From assembly GCF_003367315.1 (NCBI RefSeq), contig NZ_CP031415.1, positions 556,001 through 620,000 on the forward strand: a stretch of 64,000 bases of DNA, written 5' to 3'. Of the stretch, positions 1 through 9,110 are shown piece after piece. Below the pieces are notes generated by a model. The model had not been told where the DNA came from, ran no database searches, and saw only the letters and a program-made list of their open reading frames with translations. This DNA is from Saccharospirillum mangrovi (GTDB lineage Bacteria > Pseudomonadota > Gammaproteobacteria > Pseudomonadales > Natronospirillaceae). Numbering within the stretch: position 1 is the stretch's first letter; each line of letters begins with the position of its first letter. A program made the position numbers and the translations under genes.

Positions 1-396
1 CGTCACCGTAAAAGTGGTCGTCACTTTAACCGTACCAGTGCTCACCGCAAGGCCATGTTCCAGAACATGGCGAACTCCTTGTTCGAGCACGAAGTAATTA
101 AAACGACCCTGCCAAAGGCGAAAGAACTGCGTCGCTACGCAGAACCCCTGATCACGCTGGCTAAGGAAGATTCCGTAGCCAACCGTCGTCTGGCGTTCAG
201 CCGCACGCGCTCTAAAGAAGCCGTTGGCAAGCTGTTCGGCGAACTGGGTCCGCGTTACCAAGCGCGTCCTGGTGGCTACCTGCGTGTTCTCAAGTGCGGC
301 TTCCGCGCTGGCGACAACGCACCGATGGCCATCGTTGAACTGGTTGACCGTCCGGTCAACGGTCAGGTTGTTGAAGACGACGCCGCTGAAGGCTAA
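1..396 (+). CDS. rplQ: 50S ribosomal protein L17 (lacks only the start codon)
   Basis: This is the large-subunit ribosomal protein L17. The reading frame is open from the first base of the window: it begins [20 protein letters not shown], which is the L17 N-terminus without its initiator Met, so only the ATG lies outside. An internal ATG at base 55 is not the start. The 131 visible residues match the usual bacterial length of about 125-130, with an acidic C-terminal tail (VVEDDAAEG). In gammaproteobacteria rplQ is the last gene of the alpha operon after rpoA, and a strong terminator directly follows, which fits that position. Confidence 0.97.
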   Translation, partial: RHRKSGRHFNRTSAHRKAMFQNMANSLFEHEVIKTTLPKAKELRRYAEPLITLAKEDSVANRRLAFSRTRSKEAVGKLFGELGPRYQARPGGYLRVLKCGFRAGDNAPMAIVELVDRPVNGQVVEDDAAEG

Positions 397-409
397 GTGT
401 TCATCAACG

Positions 410-437
410 AAAAAAGCCGCCCCAGGGCGGCTTTTTT
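410..437. terminator. Bidirectional intrinsic terminator between rplQ and glgX
   Basis: A 7-bp GC stem (GCCGCCC/GGGCGGC) with a two-base loop is flanked by six A on the left and six T on the right. It can therefore end the alpha operon on the plus strand and also the glgBX transcript arriving on the minus strand. Confidence 0.9.
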
Positions 438-459
438 GTGTCTGCTCGATACGGCTCAG

Positions 460-2424
460 TTAATCACTTTGAAGTACCGCTAACGTCCAGGCCGGTACCG
501 TGCCTGTTGTTTCAATGGCATCGCTGTCTGAGATATCGCCAGTCGATAATTGCAGTCGGGCACGGCAAAAATCCAGATTGAAGGTTATCGATTGTGGTGT
601 GGCGTTAAACAGTAAGTAGGCAGTTTTATCGCCGTTGACTATCAAAGCGATGGCGTTGTCAGCCTGGCCGGGGTCGCCTTCAACGGCCTGGCCGTCATAT
701 CGAAACCAGCGCCGCTTGCCTTGGTTTAACTGTAATTCCTGGCGTAGCCGCACACACTGTTGAACGAATTCAAGTAAGCCTGAATCGGCATGCGGCCAGT
801 CGAACCAACTCAACTCATTATCCTGACAGTAGGCGTTGTTATTGCCGTTCTGGCTGCGGCTCAATTCGTCACCGCCGAGCAGATGCGCCGGCCCTGGTGA
901 CAGCAACAAGGTCGCCAGCATATTGCGCTGCATTCGCCGTCGTTGGGCTTGAATGAGCGGATCTGAAGTCGGGCCTTCCACGCCCCAATTGCGGCTGAAA
1001 TTTTCACCGTGGCCGTCGCGATTGTCTTCGCCGTTGGCTTCGTTGTGGCGTTGTTCGTAACTGACCCAATCTACCAGGGTGTAGCCGTCGTGGTAGGTGA
1101 TCAGATTGAGGCTTTGACTGCGCTGTTGCGGGCTTTGCGGCGAATTGCCAAAGCGGCGGGGCGAGCCGGAAAAGACATCGATAAAGTCATTCAATTGCCA
1201 GGCATCGCCGCGCCAGAAGCGACGCACGGTGTCTCGGAAGGCGTCGTTGCATTCCAGCCAGCCAGCGGGAAACTGGCCAACTCGATAGCCGTCTGGTCCG
1301 AGGTCCCAAGGCTCCGCAATCAAACGACAACCTGCCAAAACGGGATCCTGGTAGACCGCTTTGAAAAATGCGGATTGATTGGAAAAGGCGTCTCGCTCAC
1401 GGCCTAACGAAACGGCCAAATCGAACCGGAAGCCATCGACGCAGAACTGCGTTCGCCAGTACCGCATGCTGTCCAAGACCAGACGCAGTGTGGCGTTCTG
1501 GCTCAGGTCCAGGCTGTTGTGGCAGCCGCTGTAATCGACGTAATCGCCCGGCGATGGTTCTGGATGACGGTAATAAACGTCGTTGGCGAGGCCTTTGAAA
1601 TTCAATAGCGGGCCGTGACGGTTGGCCTCGGCGCTGTGGTTGTACACCACATCCATAATCACTTCGATGCCGGCCTGATGCAGCGCCCGCACCATCACTT
1701 TGAATTCTTCCACCGCATCGGCAACGGCGTAGCGCGGCTCCGGCGCGAAATACCCAACCGGGTTGTAGCCCCAGTAATTGCGCAAGCCCAACTCCGCCAG
1801 GCGACGCTCAGTCATAAAGGCAAAACACGGCATCAATTGCACCGCCGTGACGCCGAGTGACGTCAAATGCGCCACGCTGGCCGGATGCGACACACCCAGG
1901 AAGGTACCGCGCCAGGCTTCCGGAACGGCCGGATTTTGTTGTGAAAATCCTTTGACGTGCAGTTCATAAACCAGCGGTGGCGATGTCGACGGTCGGACCG
2001 TTTCGTGGCCTTGCCAGTCAAATGGCTCGACTGACGGTGTCAACGCCTTGGGTAAAAAGGGCGCGCTGTCGGTGTCATCGAATGCGTAGAGACTGGGGTG
2101 TGGTTCGACCGATCCGGTCAGCGCCGTGGCATAGGGGTCGAGCAGCAATTTGGCCGGATTGAACCACAAACCCTGGTCGGGGTTGGATTCGCCGTCCGCA
2201 CGAAAACCGTAGCGTTGGCCGGCCGTCAATCCCGCCACTAAGCCGTGCCAGATGCCTTGCGTTTGTTCGGTCAGTGCGATGCGCGTTTCGATGCCGTGTG
2301 CATCGAACAAGCACAGCCACAGTCGCTGCGCGCGTGGCGCGAACACTGCGAAGTTGATGCCGTCCGGTTGCCAACTGGCGCCCAACGGATACGGCCGGCC
2401 GGGTTGTTGTGTTTCAGTTGTCAT
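460..2424 (-). CDS. glgX: Glycogen debranching enzyme (isoamylase-type, GH13)
   Basis: It hydrolyses alpha-1,6 branches of limit dextrin during glycogen breakdown in the cytoplasm. The N-terminal CBM48-like region (about residues 10-100, PYPLGASWQPDGINFAVFAP) is followed by a GH13 barrel. Catalytic elements are visible: YNHS at 261-264, the nucleophile Asp335 in GFRFD, the acid Glu371 in IAEPWD, and His445-Asp446 in TYHDG. The length of 654 residues is normal for GlgX. The ATG start overlaps the 3' end of glgB by 11 bases, so the two are translationally coupled. No glgC, glgA or glgP lies next to the pair. Confidence 0.93.
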   Translation of the reverse strand: MTTETQQPGRPYPLGASWQPDGINFAVFAPRAQRLWLCLFDAHGIETRIALTEQTQGIWHGLVAGLTAGQRYGFRADGESNPDQGLWFNPAKLLLDPYATALTGSVEPHPSLYAFDDTDSAPFLPKALTPSVEPFDWQGHETVRPSTSPPLVYELHVKGFSQQNPAVPEAWRGTFLGVSHPASVAHLTSLGVTAVQLMPCFAFMTERRLAELGLRNYWGYNPVGYFAPEPRYAVADAVEEFKVMVRALHQAGIEVIMDVVYNHSAEANRHGPLLNFKGLANDVYYRHPEPSPGDYVDYSGCHNSLDLSQNATLRLVLDSMRYWRTQFCVDGFRFDLAVSLGRERDAFSNQSAFFKAVYQDPVLAGCRLIAEPWDLGPDGYRVGQFPAGWLECNDAFRDTVRRFWRGDAWQLNDFIDVFSGSPRRFGNSPQSPQQRSQSLNLITYHDGYTLVDWVSYEQRHNEANGEDNRDGHGENFSRNWGVEGPTSDPLIQAQRRRMQRNMLATLLLSPGPAHLLGGDELSRSQNGNNNAYCQDNELSWFDWPHADSGLLEFVQQCVRLRQELQLNQGKRRWFRYDGQAVEGDPGQADNAIALIVNGDKTAYLLFNATPQSITFNLDFCRARLQLSTGDISDSDAIETTGTVPAWTLAVLQSD

Positions 2425-4600
2425 GGTGTCGCCGCTTTAAAAACAACGCCGTCAACGGTGGCAAGCGCAGCGACAGCCGGTAGGGCTGGTCATCCGCGGG
2501 TTGATCGAGACTGTCGAGCCAAATGCCGGTTTCCGCATCGCGGCCGCCATAAAAACGCGAATCGGTATTCAGCAGAATGTCGTAGCGGCCCGCTTGGGGT
2601 ACGCCAAGCGCGTAATGATGGTGGCTGTCTTCGGTGGCGTTGAGCACCACCAGCATGCGCTCGTCGCTGTCTGGATCGCGACGCCACAGGCTGAATACCG
2701 AATGCTGGCTGTCGTGTTCGCGCAGCCAGTGAAAACCGTCCGGGTTGCTGTCGCCGCGATGCAACGCCGGTTGCTGTCGATACAGTCGATTCAGGTCGCG
2801 CACCAGCGCCTGGATACCGCCGTGGTGTGGATCGTTCAGCAGCGTCCAATCCAGTTCGGCGTTTTCGTTCCATTCGCGCGGTGCACCCAACTCGTTGCCC
2901 ATAAAGGTCAGCTTTTTACCCGGATGCGCAAACTGCCAGGCATAACAGAGCCGCAGGTTGGCGCGCTGACGTTCATCGTCGCCAGGCTGGCGTGTGAGTA
3001 TTGTGCCTTTGCCGTGCACCACTTCGTCGTGCGACAGCGGTAACACGAAGCGTTCGGCGTAGGAGTAACTCAGAATATGGCTGAGCTGTTGGTGGTGTTT
3101 CGGACGTTGCTCGGGCGGGCGTTGAAAGTAGCCGAGGCTGTCGTGCATCCAACCCAGATTCCATTTGAAATCGAAACCCAGACCGCCGGCCGAGACGCCA
3201 CGCGTAACGCCATCGAAACTGGTCGATTCTTCGGCGATGCACAGCGCTTTGGGAAAACGTTCGGCGATGCAGTCGTTCAGGCGACGCAGCAAATCGATGG
3301 CGGCGTAATTGTGATTGCCGCCATCGACGTTGGGCGTCCACTGGCCGGGGCCGCGTGAATAATCGAGGTACAACATCGAGGCCACGGCATCGACGCGCAG
3401 GCCATCGACGTGGAATTCGTCGAGCCAGAACAACGCCGACGCAATCAGAAAATCGCGCACTTGCGGTTTGGCGAAGTCGTAAATGTAGGTTTGCCAATCC
3501 GGATGCCAGCCGCGTTGCGGATCGGCGTCTTCGTACAGAGCGCTGCCGTCGAAGTGGGCGAGGCCGTGTTCGTCGGCCGGGAAATGCGCCGGCACCCAGT
3601 CGAGGATGACGCCCAGGCCAGCCTGGTGGCACTGGTCGATCAGGTATTTCAGGTCGTCCGGTTCGCCGTAACGGCTGGTTGGCGCAAACAAACCCAACGG
3701 CTGATAACCCCAACTGCCGTCGTACGGATGTTCCATCAACGGCAGAAATTCCAGATGGGTAAAACCGAGATCCAGGGCGTAGGGAATCAGTTGAGCGGCG
3801 AGTTCGCGGTAGTTCAGCGGTTGGCCGTTGGGTCGCTTCCAGGAGCCAGCGTGCACTTCGTAGATGCTCAGCGGCTGCGCTTCGGCGGCTGTTGGTGAAC
3901 GCTCACACCAGTGCTGATCGCCCCAGTGGTAGCGCTGTCGATCGACCACCACAGAATTGAATTGCGGAAACTGCCGCGCTTGAAATCCGACCGGGTCGGC
4001 TTTGTGCGGTAACGGTCGGCCCTGCGCATCCGTGAGCGCAAACTTGTAGTCGTCGCCAGCAACCAGACCGGGCACAAACAACCGCCAGCAGCCATCGTCG
4101 AAACGTTGCAGCGGATGACGTCGGGCGTCCCAGTCGTTGAACTGACCGATAACGCTGACGCTCGAAGCGTGCGGTGCCCAAAGTGCAAAACGAACGCCGG
4201 AAACGTCAGTGCCGTTGATGGACGCGGTGCAAAGTTGCGCGCCGAGCTGGCGATCCAGCCGCAGAGGATCGGCGTCAAACCCGGCCGCCGCCTGATCAGT
4301 AAACTGGTAGGGATCGAAACTGACCCAGCGGTGGCCGTCTTGGTTTTCGATGGCAAGCCGGTAGGGCAATTCAGGTTGCGATTCACAGTGCCATTCAAAC
4401 AGACCCGCCGGGTCTGTCGGTTCCAGCAGCGTAAGTGAGCGCTGACTGTCGGCCGGCCAGACGTCAACGCGCCGAGCGGTTGGCTGGTAAACGCGCAAAC
4501 ACCAACCCTGGGCTGTCGGGTGCCAGCCAAGATGCGCAAACGGATTGGGTTCCAGGGCCTGGCTCAAGCGTTCGGCCAAAGCCTGCAGATCGGTGTTCAT
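2414..4600 (-). CDS. glgB: 1,4-alpha-glucan branching enzyme
   Basis: It makes alpha-1,6 branches in glycogen. The order is an N-terminal domain (about 1-110), a CBM48 domain (about 125-220), the GH13_9 catalytic barrel and a C-terminal beta domain. The nucleophile Asp404 (GLRVD), the acid Glu457 (CIAEE) and His524-Asp525 (LSHDEVVHGKG) are all present. At 728 residues it matches full-length bacterial GlgB. It is the first gene of the glgB-glgX pair. The sequence just before the ATG (CTCCCCCGGCTCGAC) has no purine-rich Shine-Dalgarno motif, and an inverted repeat lies 20 bases upstream. Confidence 0.95.
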   Translation of the reverse strand: MNTDLQALAERLSQALEPNPFAHLGWHPTAQGWCLRVYQPTARRVDVWPADSQRSLTLLEPTDPAGLFEWHCESQPELPYRLAIENQDGHRWVSFDPYQFTDQAAAGFDADPLRLDRQLGAQLCTASINGTDVSGVRFALWAPHASSVSVIGQFNDWDARRHPLQRFDDGCWRLFVPGLVAGDDYKFALTDAQGRPLPHKADPVGFQARQFPQFNSVVVDRQRYHWGDQHWCERSPTAAEAQPLSIYEVHAGSWKRPNGQPLNYRELAAQLIPYALDLGFTHLEFLPLMEHPYDGSWGYQPLGLFAPTSRYGEPDDLKYLIDQCHQAGLGVILDWVPAHFPADEHGLAHFDGSALYEDADPQRGWHPDWQTYIYDFAKPQVRDFLIASALFWLDEFHVDGLRVDAVASMLYLDYSRGPGQWTPNVDGGNHNYAAIDLLRRLNDCIAERFPKALCIAEESTSFDGVTRGVSAGGLGFDFKWNLGWMHDSLGYFQRPPEQRPKHHQQLSHILSYSYAERFVLPLSHDEVVHGKGTILTRQPGDDERQRANLRLCYAWQFAHPGKKLTFMGNELGAPREWNENAELDWTLLNDPHHGGIQALVRDLNRLYRQQPALHRGDSNPDGFHWLREHDSQHSVFSLWRRDPDSDERMLVVLNATEDSHHHYALGVPQAGRYDILLNTDSRFYGGRDAETGIWLDSLDQPADDQPYRLSLRLPPLTALFLKRRHHDN

Positions 4601-4618
4601 GTCGAGCCGGGGGAGGTG

Positions 4619-4644
4619 AGCGGTTAGACCGCAGTCTAACCGCT
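4619..4644. repeat. Perfect 10-bp inverted repeat between htpX and glgB
   Basis: The arms AGCGGTTAGA and TCTAACCGCT enclose a 6-base loop. Neither side carries a T tract, so this is not a standard intrinsic terminator. It sits after the htpX stop and just before glgB on the minus strand, and may be an operator or an mRNA hairpin. Confidence 0.6.
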
Positions 4645-4671
4645 GTTGCCAGAACTGGCTAAGTGATTGCC

Positions 4672-5523
4672 TCAGCCGTGCTGACGCAGTGCCTCGATGC
4701 GGTCATCCAGGCTGGGGTGGGACGCGAACAGTTCGCGCGCTTTGCCTTTGATGCCGAAGGCGACCAGCTGACCATCCAGTTCGGAGTCGTGACTGGTTTT
4801 CAGGCGTTGCAGCGCGGCGATCATTTTTGACGAGCCAACCAGCCGGGCAGAACCGGCATCGGCGCGATATTCACGCTGGCGCGAGAACCACATGGCGATG
4901 ATGCTGGCGAGCAGTCCGAACACCACTTCCAACACCATGGTGACACCAAAATAGGCCAGATAGCTGCCTTGGTTGTTGCCGCCACGAACCAGTGCCTGAG
5001 CAATGATGCGCGCGAAGAACATCACGAAGGTGTTCAGTACACCTTGCACCAGCGCCATGGTCACCATGTCGCCGTTGGCGATGTGGGAGATTTCGTGCGC
5101 CAGCACGGCCTCAGCTTCGTCTTTGTTCATCGACCGCAGCAAGCCGGCAGACACCGCGACCAGCGAACTGTCGCGGCTGGCGCCGGTGGCGAAGGCGTTA
5201 ACATCGGCGGACGGAAAAATAGCCACTTCCGGCATGCCGATGTTGGCTTGTTTCGCCAGCCGTTCAACGGTGACCATCAGCCAGCGTTCGGCCTCGGTGC
5301 TTGGCCGTTCAATCACCTGTGCGCCGGTGGCGCGTTTAGCCATCCACTTGGACATCAGCAGCGAGATGTAGCTGCCGCCCATGCCAAAGACGAAAGCAAT
5401 AACCAGCAGGCCGCTGGTGTTGCCGGCCTGAATGCCGAGAATCGGCAGGATGATGTTCAGGAAAACACCCAAGACCACAACGATGGCCAGGTTGGTGCCC
5501 AGGAACAACAGTGTGCGGAACAT
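4672..5523 (-). CDS. htpX: Membrane zinc metalloprotease HtpX (M48)
   Basis: An inner-membrane heat-shock endopeptidase that helps FtsH degrade misfolded membrane proteins. The chosen ATG gives [19 protein letters not shown], matching the HtpX N-terminus, and has AGAGGG 9 bases upstream. A longer frame upstream to 5607 has no family support. Two N-terminal membrane helices (about 5-25 and 38-58) precede the zinc motif HEISH at 143-147, and a second hydrophobic pair follows at about 155-210. The 283 residues fit the family. A sigma-32-like promoter lies immediately upstream, which agrees with heat-shock control known for htpX. Confidence 0.94.
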   Translation of the reverse strand: MFRTLLFLGTNLAIVVVLGVFLNIILPILGIQAGNTSGLLVIAFVFGMGGSYISLLMSKWMAKRATGAQVIERPSTEAERWLMVTVERLAKQANIGMPEVAIFPSADVNAFATGASRDSSLVAVSAGLLRSMNKDEAEAVLAHEISHIANGDMVTMALVQGVLNTFVMFFARIIAQALVRGGNNQGSYLAYFGVTMVLEVVFGLLASIIAMWFSRQREYRADAGSARLVGSSKMIAALQRLKTSHDSELDGQLVAFGIKGKARELFASHPSLDDRIEALRQHG

Positions 5524-5553
5524 AATCGACCCTCTGTCGGTTATCGTTCGCAC

Positions 5554-5582
5554 ATTATGGGGATGGCCCAATAGCAGGCAAG
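5554..5582 (-). promoter_or_regulatory. Putative sigma-32 (heat-shock) promoter of htpX
   Basis: On the minus strand a CTTGCCT element (5576-5582) is separated by 13 bp from CCCCATAAT (5554-5562). The sigma-32 consensus is CTTGAAA, 13-15 bp, CCCCATnT. The start site would be about 25 bases before the htpX ATG. The -10 match is strong and the -35 match partial. Confidence 0.7.
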
Positions 5583-5628
5583 TGACCGAAGTCAGCGTGA
5601 ATGCCAAGGATTTGCAAAGGCGGTCGGT

Positions 5629-6990
5629 TTAGCCGGTCGGGTCTTCGGGGGCGCTGAAGTCGCGGGGGTCGAGGCCGTGTTTTTTGAACAGCTTGTACAG
5701 ATCGGTGCGGTTGCGACCAACCAGATCGGCGGCCCAGGTGACTTTGCCTTCGGTCATGCGCAGGGCGCGCATCAGATATTGGCGTTCGAATTGGTCGCGC
5801 GCTTCGGTCAGCGTCGGCCAGTGCTGGGTCTGATCGGCCAGCGCCTGATCGACCAGCGCCGGTGCGATCACCGGGCTCGGGCTGAGCGCGACGCATTGTT
5901 CGATCACGTTGACCAGCTGCCGCACATTACCCGGCCACTCGGCGGTCATCAGGCGTTCCAGCGCCGGTTCGGAAAAGGCGCGCACCTCGGCCTGGTGGCG
6001 GGCGCTGGCCTGGCGCAGTAAATGGCGCGCGAGCAAGGGAATGTCTTCGGCGCGTTCGCGCAAGGTGGGCAGCTGCAATTCCACCACTTTCAGCCGGTAA
6101 TACAGGTCTTCGCGAAATTGGCCGTCGGCCATGCTGTCGCGCAAATTGCGGTGGGTGGCCGACAGTACGCGAACATCAACCGGGATGGATTGGCTGCTGC
6201 CCACTGGTCGCACCTGGCGTTCCTGCAAAACGCGCAGCAGTTTCACCTGCAACGCCAGCGGCATGTCGCCGATTTCATCGAGAAACAGCGTGCCGCCGTC
6301 GGCGGCTCGAAACAGGCCGTCCTGTTCACGCACGGCGCCGGTAAAGGCGCCCTTGGTGTGGCCGAAGAGTTCCGATTCCAGCAAATGCTCCGGCAGCGCG
6401 CCGCAATTGATGGCGATGAACGGCTGTTCGTTGCGACGGCTGGCGCGATGAATGGCTTGAGCCAGAACTTCCTTACCAGTGCCACTGGCGCCGGAAATCA
6501 ACACGCTGACGTTGCTGAGTGCCACCTGGCCGGCCTGCGCCAGCAGGTTTTCCATCACCTCGCTGCGGCTGAGCAAATCGCGGCGCCAGTCGGCGCAGCG
6601 TTGGTCGACTTGCTGCGCCAGGGCTTTTTCCAGCAGTTCGCGCAATTCGCTGTGGTCCAGCGGCTTGGTCAGGAAACCGAGTACGCCGCGCTGGGTGGCT
6701 TCCACGGCTTCGGCGATGGAGCCGTGCGCGGTCATCAGTATCACTGGCAGGTCGGGGTAGCGTTGGCTGATCCACTCAAACAGCGCCAGGCCGTCTTCGC
6801 CGGGCATGCGCAGGTCGCTCAACACCAGTTGATAACGCTGTTGGTCGAGCAGTTGCCGGGCGCCGGCGCTGCTGTTGACAGCGCTGACGTCGTAACCTTC
6901 GTTGTCCAGGCGAATGGACAGCAACCGCAGCAGACTGTCGTCGTCATCGACCAGCAGCAGGCGCGGCCGGGATTGAGTGTCATCGCTCAT
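5629..6990 (-). CDS. glrR: Sigma-54-dependent response regulator, GlrR/QseF type
   Basis: A cytoplasmic two-component regulator that activates sigma-54 promoters. It has a receiver domain (about 9-125, phospho-acceptor Asp59 and Lys109), an AAA+ domain with Walker A GASGTGKE (167-174) and the sigma-54 contact loop GAFTGA (214-219), and a C-terminal Fis-type helix-turn-helix (about 410-450). The ATG at 6990 has GGAG upstream; an upstream in-frame start would extend it by 14 residues without support. It overlaps qseG by 11 bases and closes the glrK-qseG-glrR operon. In enterics GlrR drives the small RNA gene glmY; no such gene is visible here. Confidence 0.92.
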   Translation of the reverse strand: MSDDTQSRPRLLLVDDDDSLLRLLSIRLDNEGYDVSAVNSSAGARQLLDQQRYQLVLSDLRMPGEDGLALFEWISQRYPDLPVILMTAHGSIAEAVEATQRGVLGFLTKPLDHSELRELLEKALAQQVDQRCADWRRDLLSRSEVMENLLAQAGQVALSNVSVLISGASGTGKEVLAQAIHRASRRNEQPFIAINCGALPEHLLESELFGHTKGAFTGAVREQDGLFRAADGGTLFLDEIGDMPLALQVKLLRVLQERQVRPVGSSQSIPVDVRVLSATHRNLRDSMADGQFREDLYYRLKVVELQLPTLRERAEDIPLLARHLLRQASARHQAEVRAFSEPALERLMTAEWPGNVRQLVNVIEQCVALSPSPVIAPALVDQALADQTQHWPTLTEARDQFERQYLMRALRMTEGKVTWAADLVGRNRTDLYKLFKKHGLDPRDFSAPEDPTG

Positions 6991-7573
6991 CGCTCTCTCC
7001 GGGGTTGGTTTGTATGCGTGATCGCGGGCCATCGAGGCTCTCGTTGTGCAATTGCGATTCGATGGCGGTCAGGGCGTCGAGTTGGCGTTGACGTTCGGCC
7101 AGGGCCGCTTCGAGTTCGACGATTCGCGCTTGCGCAGCCGATAACCGGCGTTGCTGTTGGTGTTGATTGAGAATGGCGGTGTTGTAGCGCTGTAGACGGT
7201 CAAATAACGGCCGCACCGAGGCGGGCAGTGGTCGGTTGGCATCGTTCAGCGACTGTTGTCCCAGTTGGCGCAAGGCATCGGGCATGTCGGCGCGGCTGGT
7301 TACCAAGGCGGCAATCAAGCGCGCGCGGCTGTCGTCACCGACCCGATAGTCAGCCAGCGCACGCCACGCCGTCAGCGGTGGTCGTGCTGCCACGTCGTCG
7401 GCCACGGCCAGCCAGCCCAGGCGGGTTTCCTCGCTATCGTCCAACGCCGGCAGCGCGGACGGCGTGATGCAGATTTCGACGCTGTCATCGGCGGCCGTGG
7501 CGGACGGCCAGCCGAGCGTCTGACAACCCGCCAATAGCAGCAATAAGGGCCAGCAAAGGCAAAGCGCTTTCAT
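6980..7573 (-). CDS. qseG: QseG-like outer-membrane lipoprotein
   Basis: A 197-residue predicted lipoprotein with signal peptide MKALCLCWPLLLLLAGC, the lipobox LAGC placing the lipidated Cys at 17. The C-terminal third (about 135-180) is rich in heptad-like Gln/Leu/Arg and probably forms a coiled coil. It lies between the sensor kinase and the regulator with ATGA overlap upstream and an 11-base overlap downstream, the same order as glrK-qseG-glrR of Escherichia coli, where QseG binds the kinase and modulates it. The assignment rests mainly on gene order, lipobox and size because sequence conservation in this family is low. Confidence 0.78.
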   Translation of the reverse strand: MKALCLCWPLLLLLAGCQTLGWPSATAADDSVEICITPSALPALDDSEETRLGWLAVADDVAARPPLTAWRALADYRVGDDSRARLIAALVTSRADMPDALRQLGQQSLNDANRPLPASVRPLFDRLQRYNTAILNQHQQQRRLSAAQARIVELEAALAERQRQLDALTAIESQLHNESLDGPRSRIQTNPGESDER

Positions 7574-9024
7574 TCAGTTGAGTCCTTTAAGGGCAGTTGT
7601 ACACGGATGCAGACGTCAAAATCGGCTTGGTCGACAAAACGCGCGGTGCCGCCGAGCAGGCGGGCGCAATCGCTGACCACCGACAAACCCAGGCCGGTGC
7701 CACGCACAGCATCGAAACGTGGCGCCTGGCCGCGTTGAAAGGGTGCGAACAGGGCGTCGCGTTGATCGGTCGGTATCGATGGCCCCGTGTTGGCGACATC
7801 CAATTGCAACGCCCCGCCATGCTGCCGCAGTCGGATCAGCACGCGACCGCCTTGTGCCCCGTAGGCCTGGGCGTTGTTGAGCAGGTTGTCGAGGATGCGT
7901 TGAAACAGCCGCGGGTCGGTGTACAGCTCGGCCAGGGAGCAGTCGATAGCCACCTGCAACTGGCGCTGACGCAACGCCAGGCCGTGTTGTTGCACGGTGA
8001 CCTGGATCAGATGCTCAGGGTTTAGGGTGTGTCGTTCGACGTCGCTTTGTTGCAGCAATTGGTTGTAGTCGAGCAGTTGATCAGTCAGTTGCGCCAGCCG
8101 CTCGGTGCTGCCGGTGAGCAGGCGCAGAACTTCGCGCTGGCTCTGGTTCAGCGGGCCGGTGATGCCGTCGGCCAGCAAGGCGCAGCCTTCTTTCATGCTT
8201 GCCAGTGGTGTTTTCAGTTCGTGTGAGGCATGGCGCAACAGCGCCAAACGCAGCGATTCGAGCTGCTCCAGCCGGCCAGACAACCAATGCAGCCGCTCGC
8301 CCAATTCATTCAGCTCACGCGGACCTTTAACCTGTGTCGGCAGCGGTTGTGCCTGATTCTGACCAATGGCGCGAATCATCCGATCCAGTCGGCGAATAGG
8401 CGCGGCGATGCGACCGCTGGCCCAGAACACCAACACCAGCGTGATCAATACCAACAGCACCGTTTGTACGTTGAGCCGTTGCTGGCGACTGTTCACATAG
8501 TCCTGCTGGTGTGCCAGGCGGTCGTTCAGGTTTTGCCAGATGTGGTGATTCAACTGACGCTGGCGCCAGCGTAATTGGCGCAGCCATTCGTTGAGTTCAG
8601 CGCCTTGCGCCTGATCAAATTGGTCGCCCAGTTCGGTGAGCAAACGTTGTTGTTCGGCGCAGCTTTCCGGTGGTTGCGTCATCGCTGCGCCGAAACACAA
8701 AGTGCTCAGCTCTTGGGAGTAATTTTGCAATTGGGCGGTGGCGGTATCGCGTGCAGCCTCGGTTCGCAGGATGTCGTACTGACGCAGGGCACGTTCGATG
8801 TCGACCACCAGGCTGTCGAGGTTTTCAATCTGGCGGGCATTGCGCACCGCATCCTGAGCTTCGTGGACGGCCAGATCGTTGATGCCGTTCAGCGACGCGT
8901 GGGCCTGCCACAGCAAAACGGCCAGTGGAATCAAGGCAATGACAAAGCTGGTCAGCACCCATTGGCGCAACGACGCCGGGCGCCACAAGGCGGTTGAAAG
9001 ATGGCGGATTGTCAGTCGATTCAC
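7570..9024 (-). CDS. glrK: Sensor histidine kinase, GlrK/QseE type
   Basis: An inner-membrane sensor kinase. One membrane helix is at about 20-42, a periplasmic helical region of about 150 residues follows, then a second helix at about 186-206, a HAMP linker (about 205-260), the HisKA domain with His268 in [10 protein letters not shown], and a HATPase domain with N box (LLNNAQ) and G box (GTGLGLSV). The start is GTG with an AGGGA stretch upstream. It is the first gene of the operon. A complete intrinsic terminator ends only about 17 bases before this GTG, so expression may depend on read-through or on a promoter overlapping the hairpin. Confidence 0.9.
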   Translation of the reverse strand: MNRLTIRHLSTALWRPASLRQWVLTSFVIALIPLAVLLWQAHASLNGINDLAVHEAQDAVRNARQIENLDSLVVDIERALRQYDILRTEAARDTATAQLQNYSQELSTLCFGAAMTQPPESCAEQQRLLTELGDQFDQAQGAELNEWLRQLRWRQRQLNHHIWQNLNDRLAHQQDYVNSRQQRLNVQTVLLVLITLVLVFWASGRIAAPIRRLDRMIRAIGQNQAQPLPTQVKGPRELNELGERLHWLSGRLEQLESLRLALLRHASHELKTPLASMKEGCALLADGITGPLNQSQREVLRLLTGSTERLAQLTDQLLDYNQLLQQSDVERHTLNPEHLIQVTVQQHGLALRQRQLQVAIDCSLAELYTDPRLFQRILDNLLNNAQAYGAQGGRVLIRLRQHGGALQLDVANTGPSIPTDQRDALFAPFQRGQAPRFDAVRGTGLGLSVVSDCARLLGGTARFVDQADFDVCIRVQLPLKDSTE

Positions 9025-9040
9025 TGCCCATCCCTAAATT

Positions 9041-9065
9041 AAAAAAACCGGCGTTGTACGCCGGT
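9041..9065 (-). terminator. Intrinsic terminator after the EF-hand gene, abutting glrK
   Basis: On the minus strand the arms ACCGGCG and CGCCGGT (plus one A-T pair) enclose a 3-base loop and are followed by seven T (9047-9041). It ends the EF-hand transcript and lies directly upstream of the glrK ribosome-binding region. Confidence 0.85.
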
Positions 9066-9110
9066 AAAGTCCCGCTCAAAGCGGCTTGCAGGTGACGGCC
9101 CTTCAAGGCA

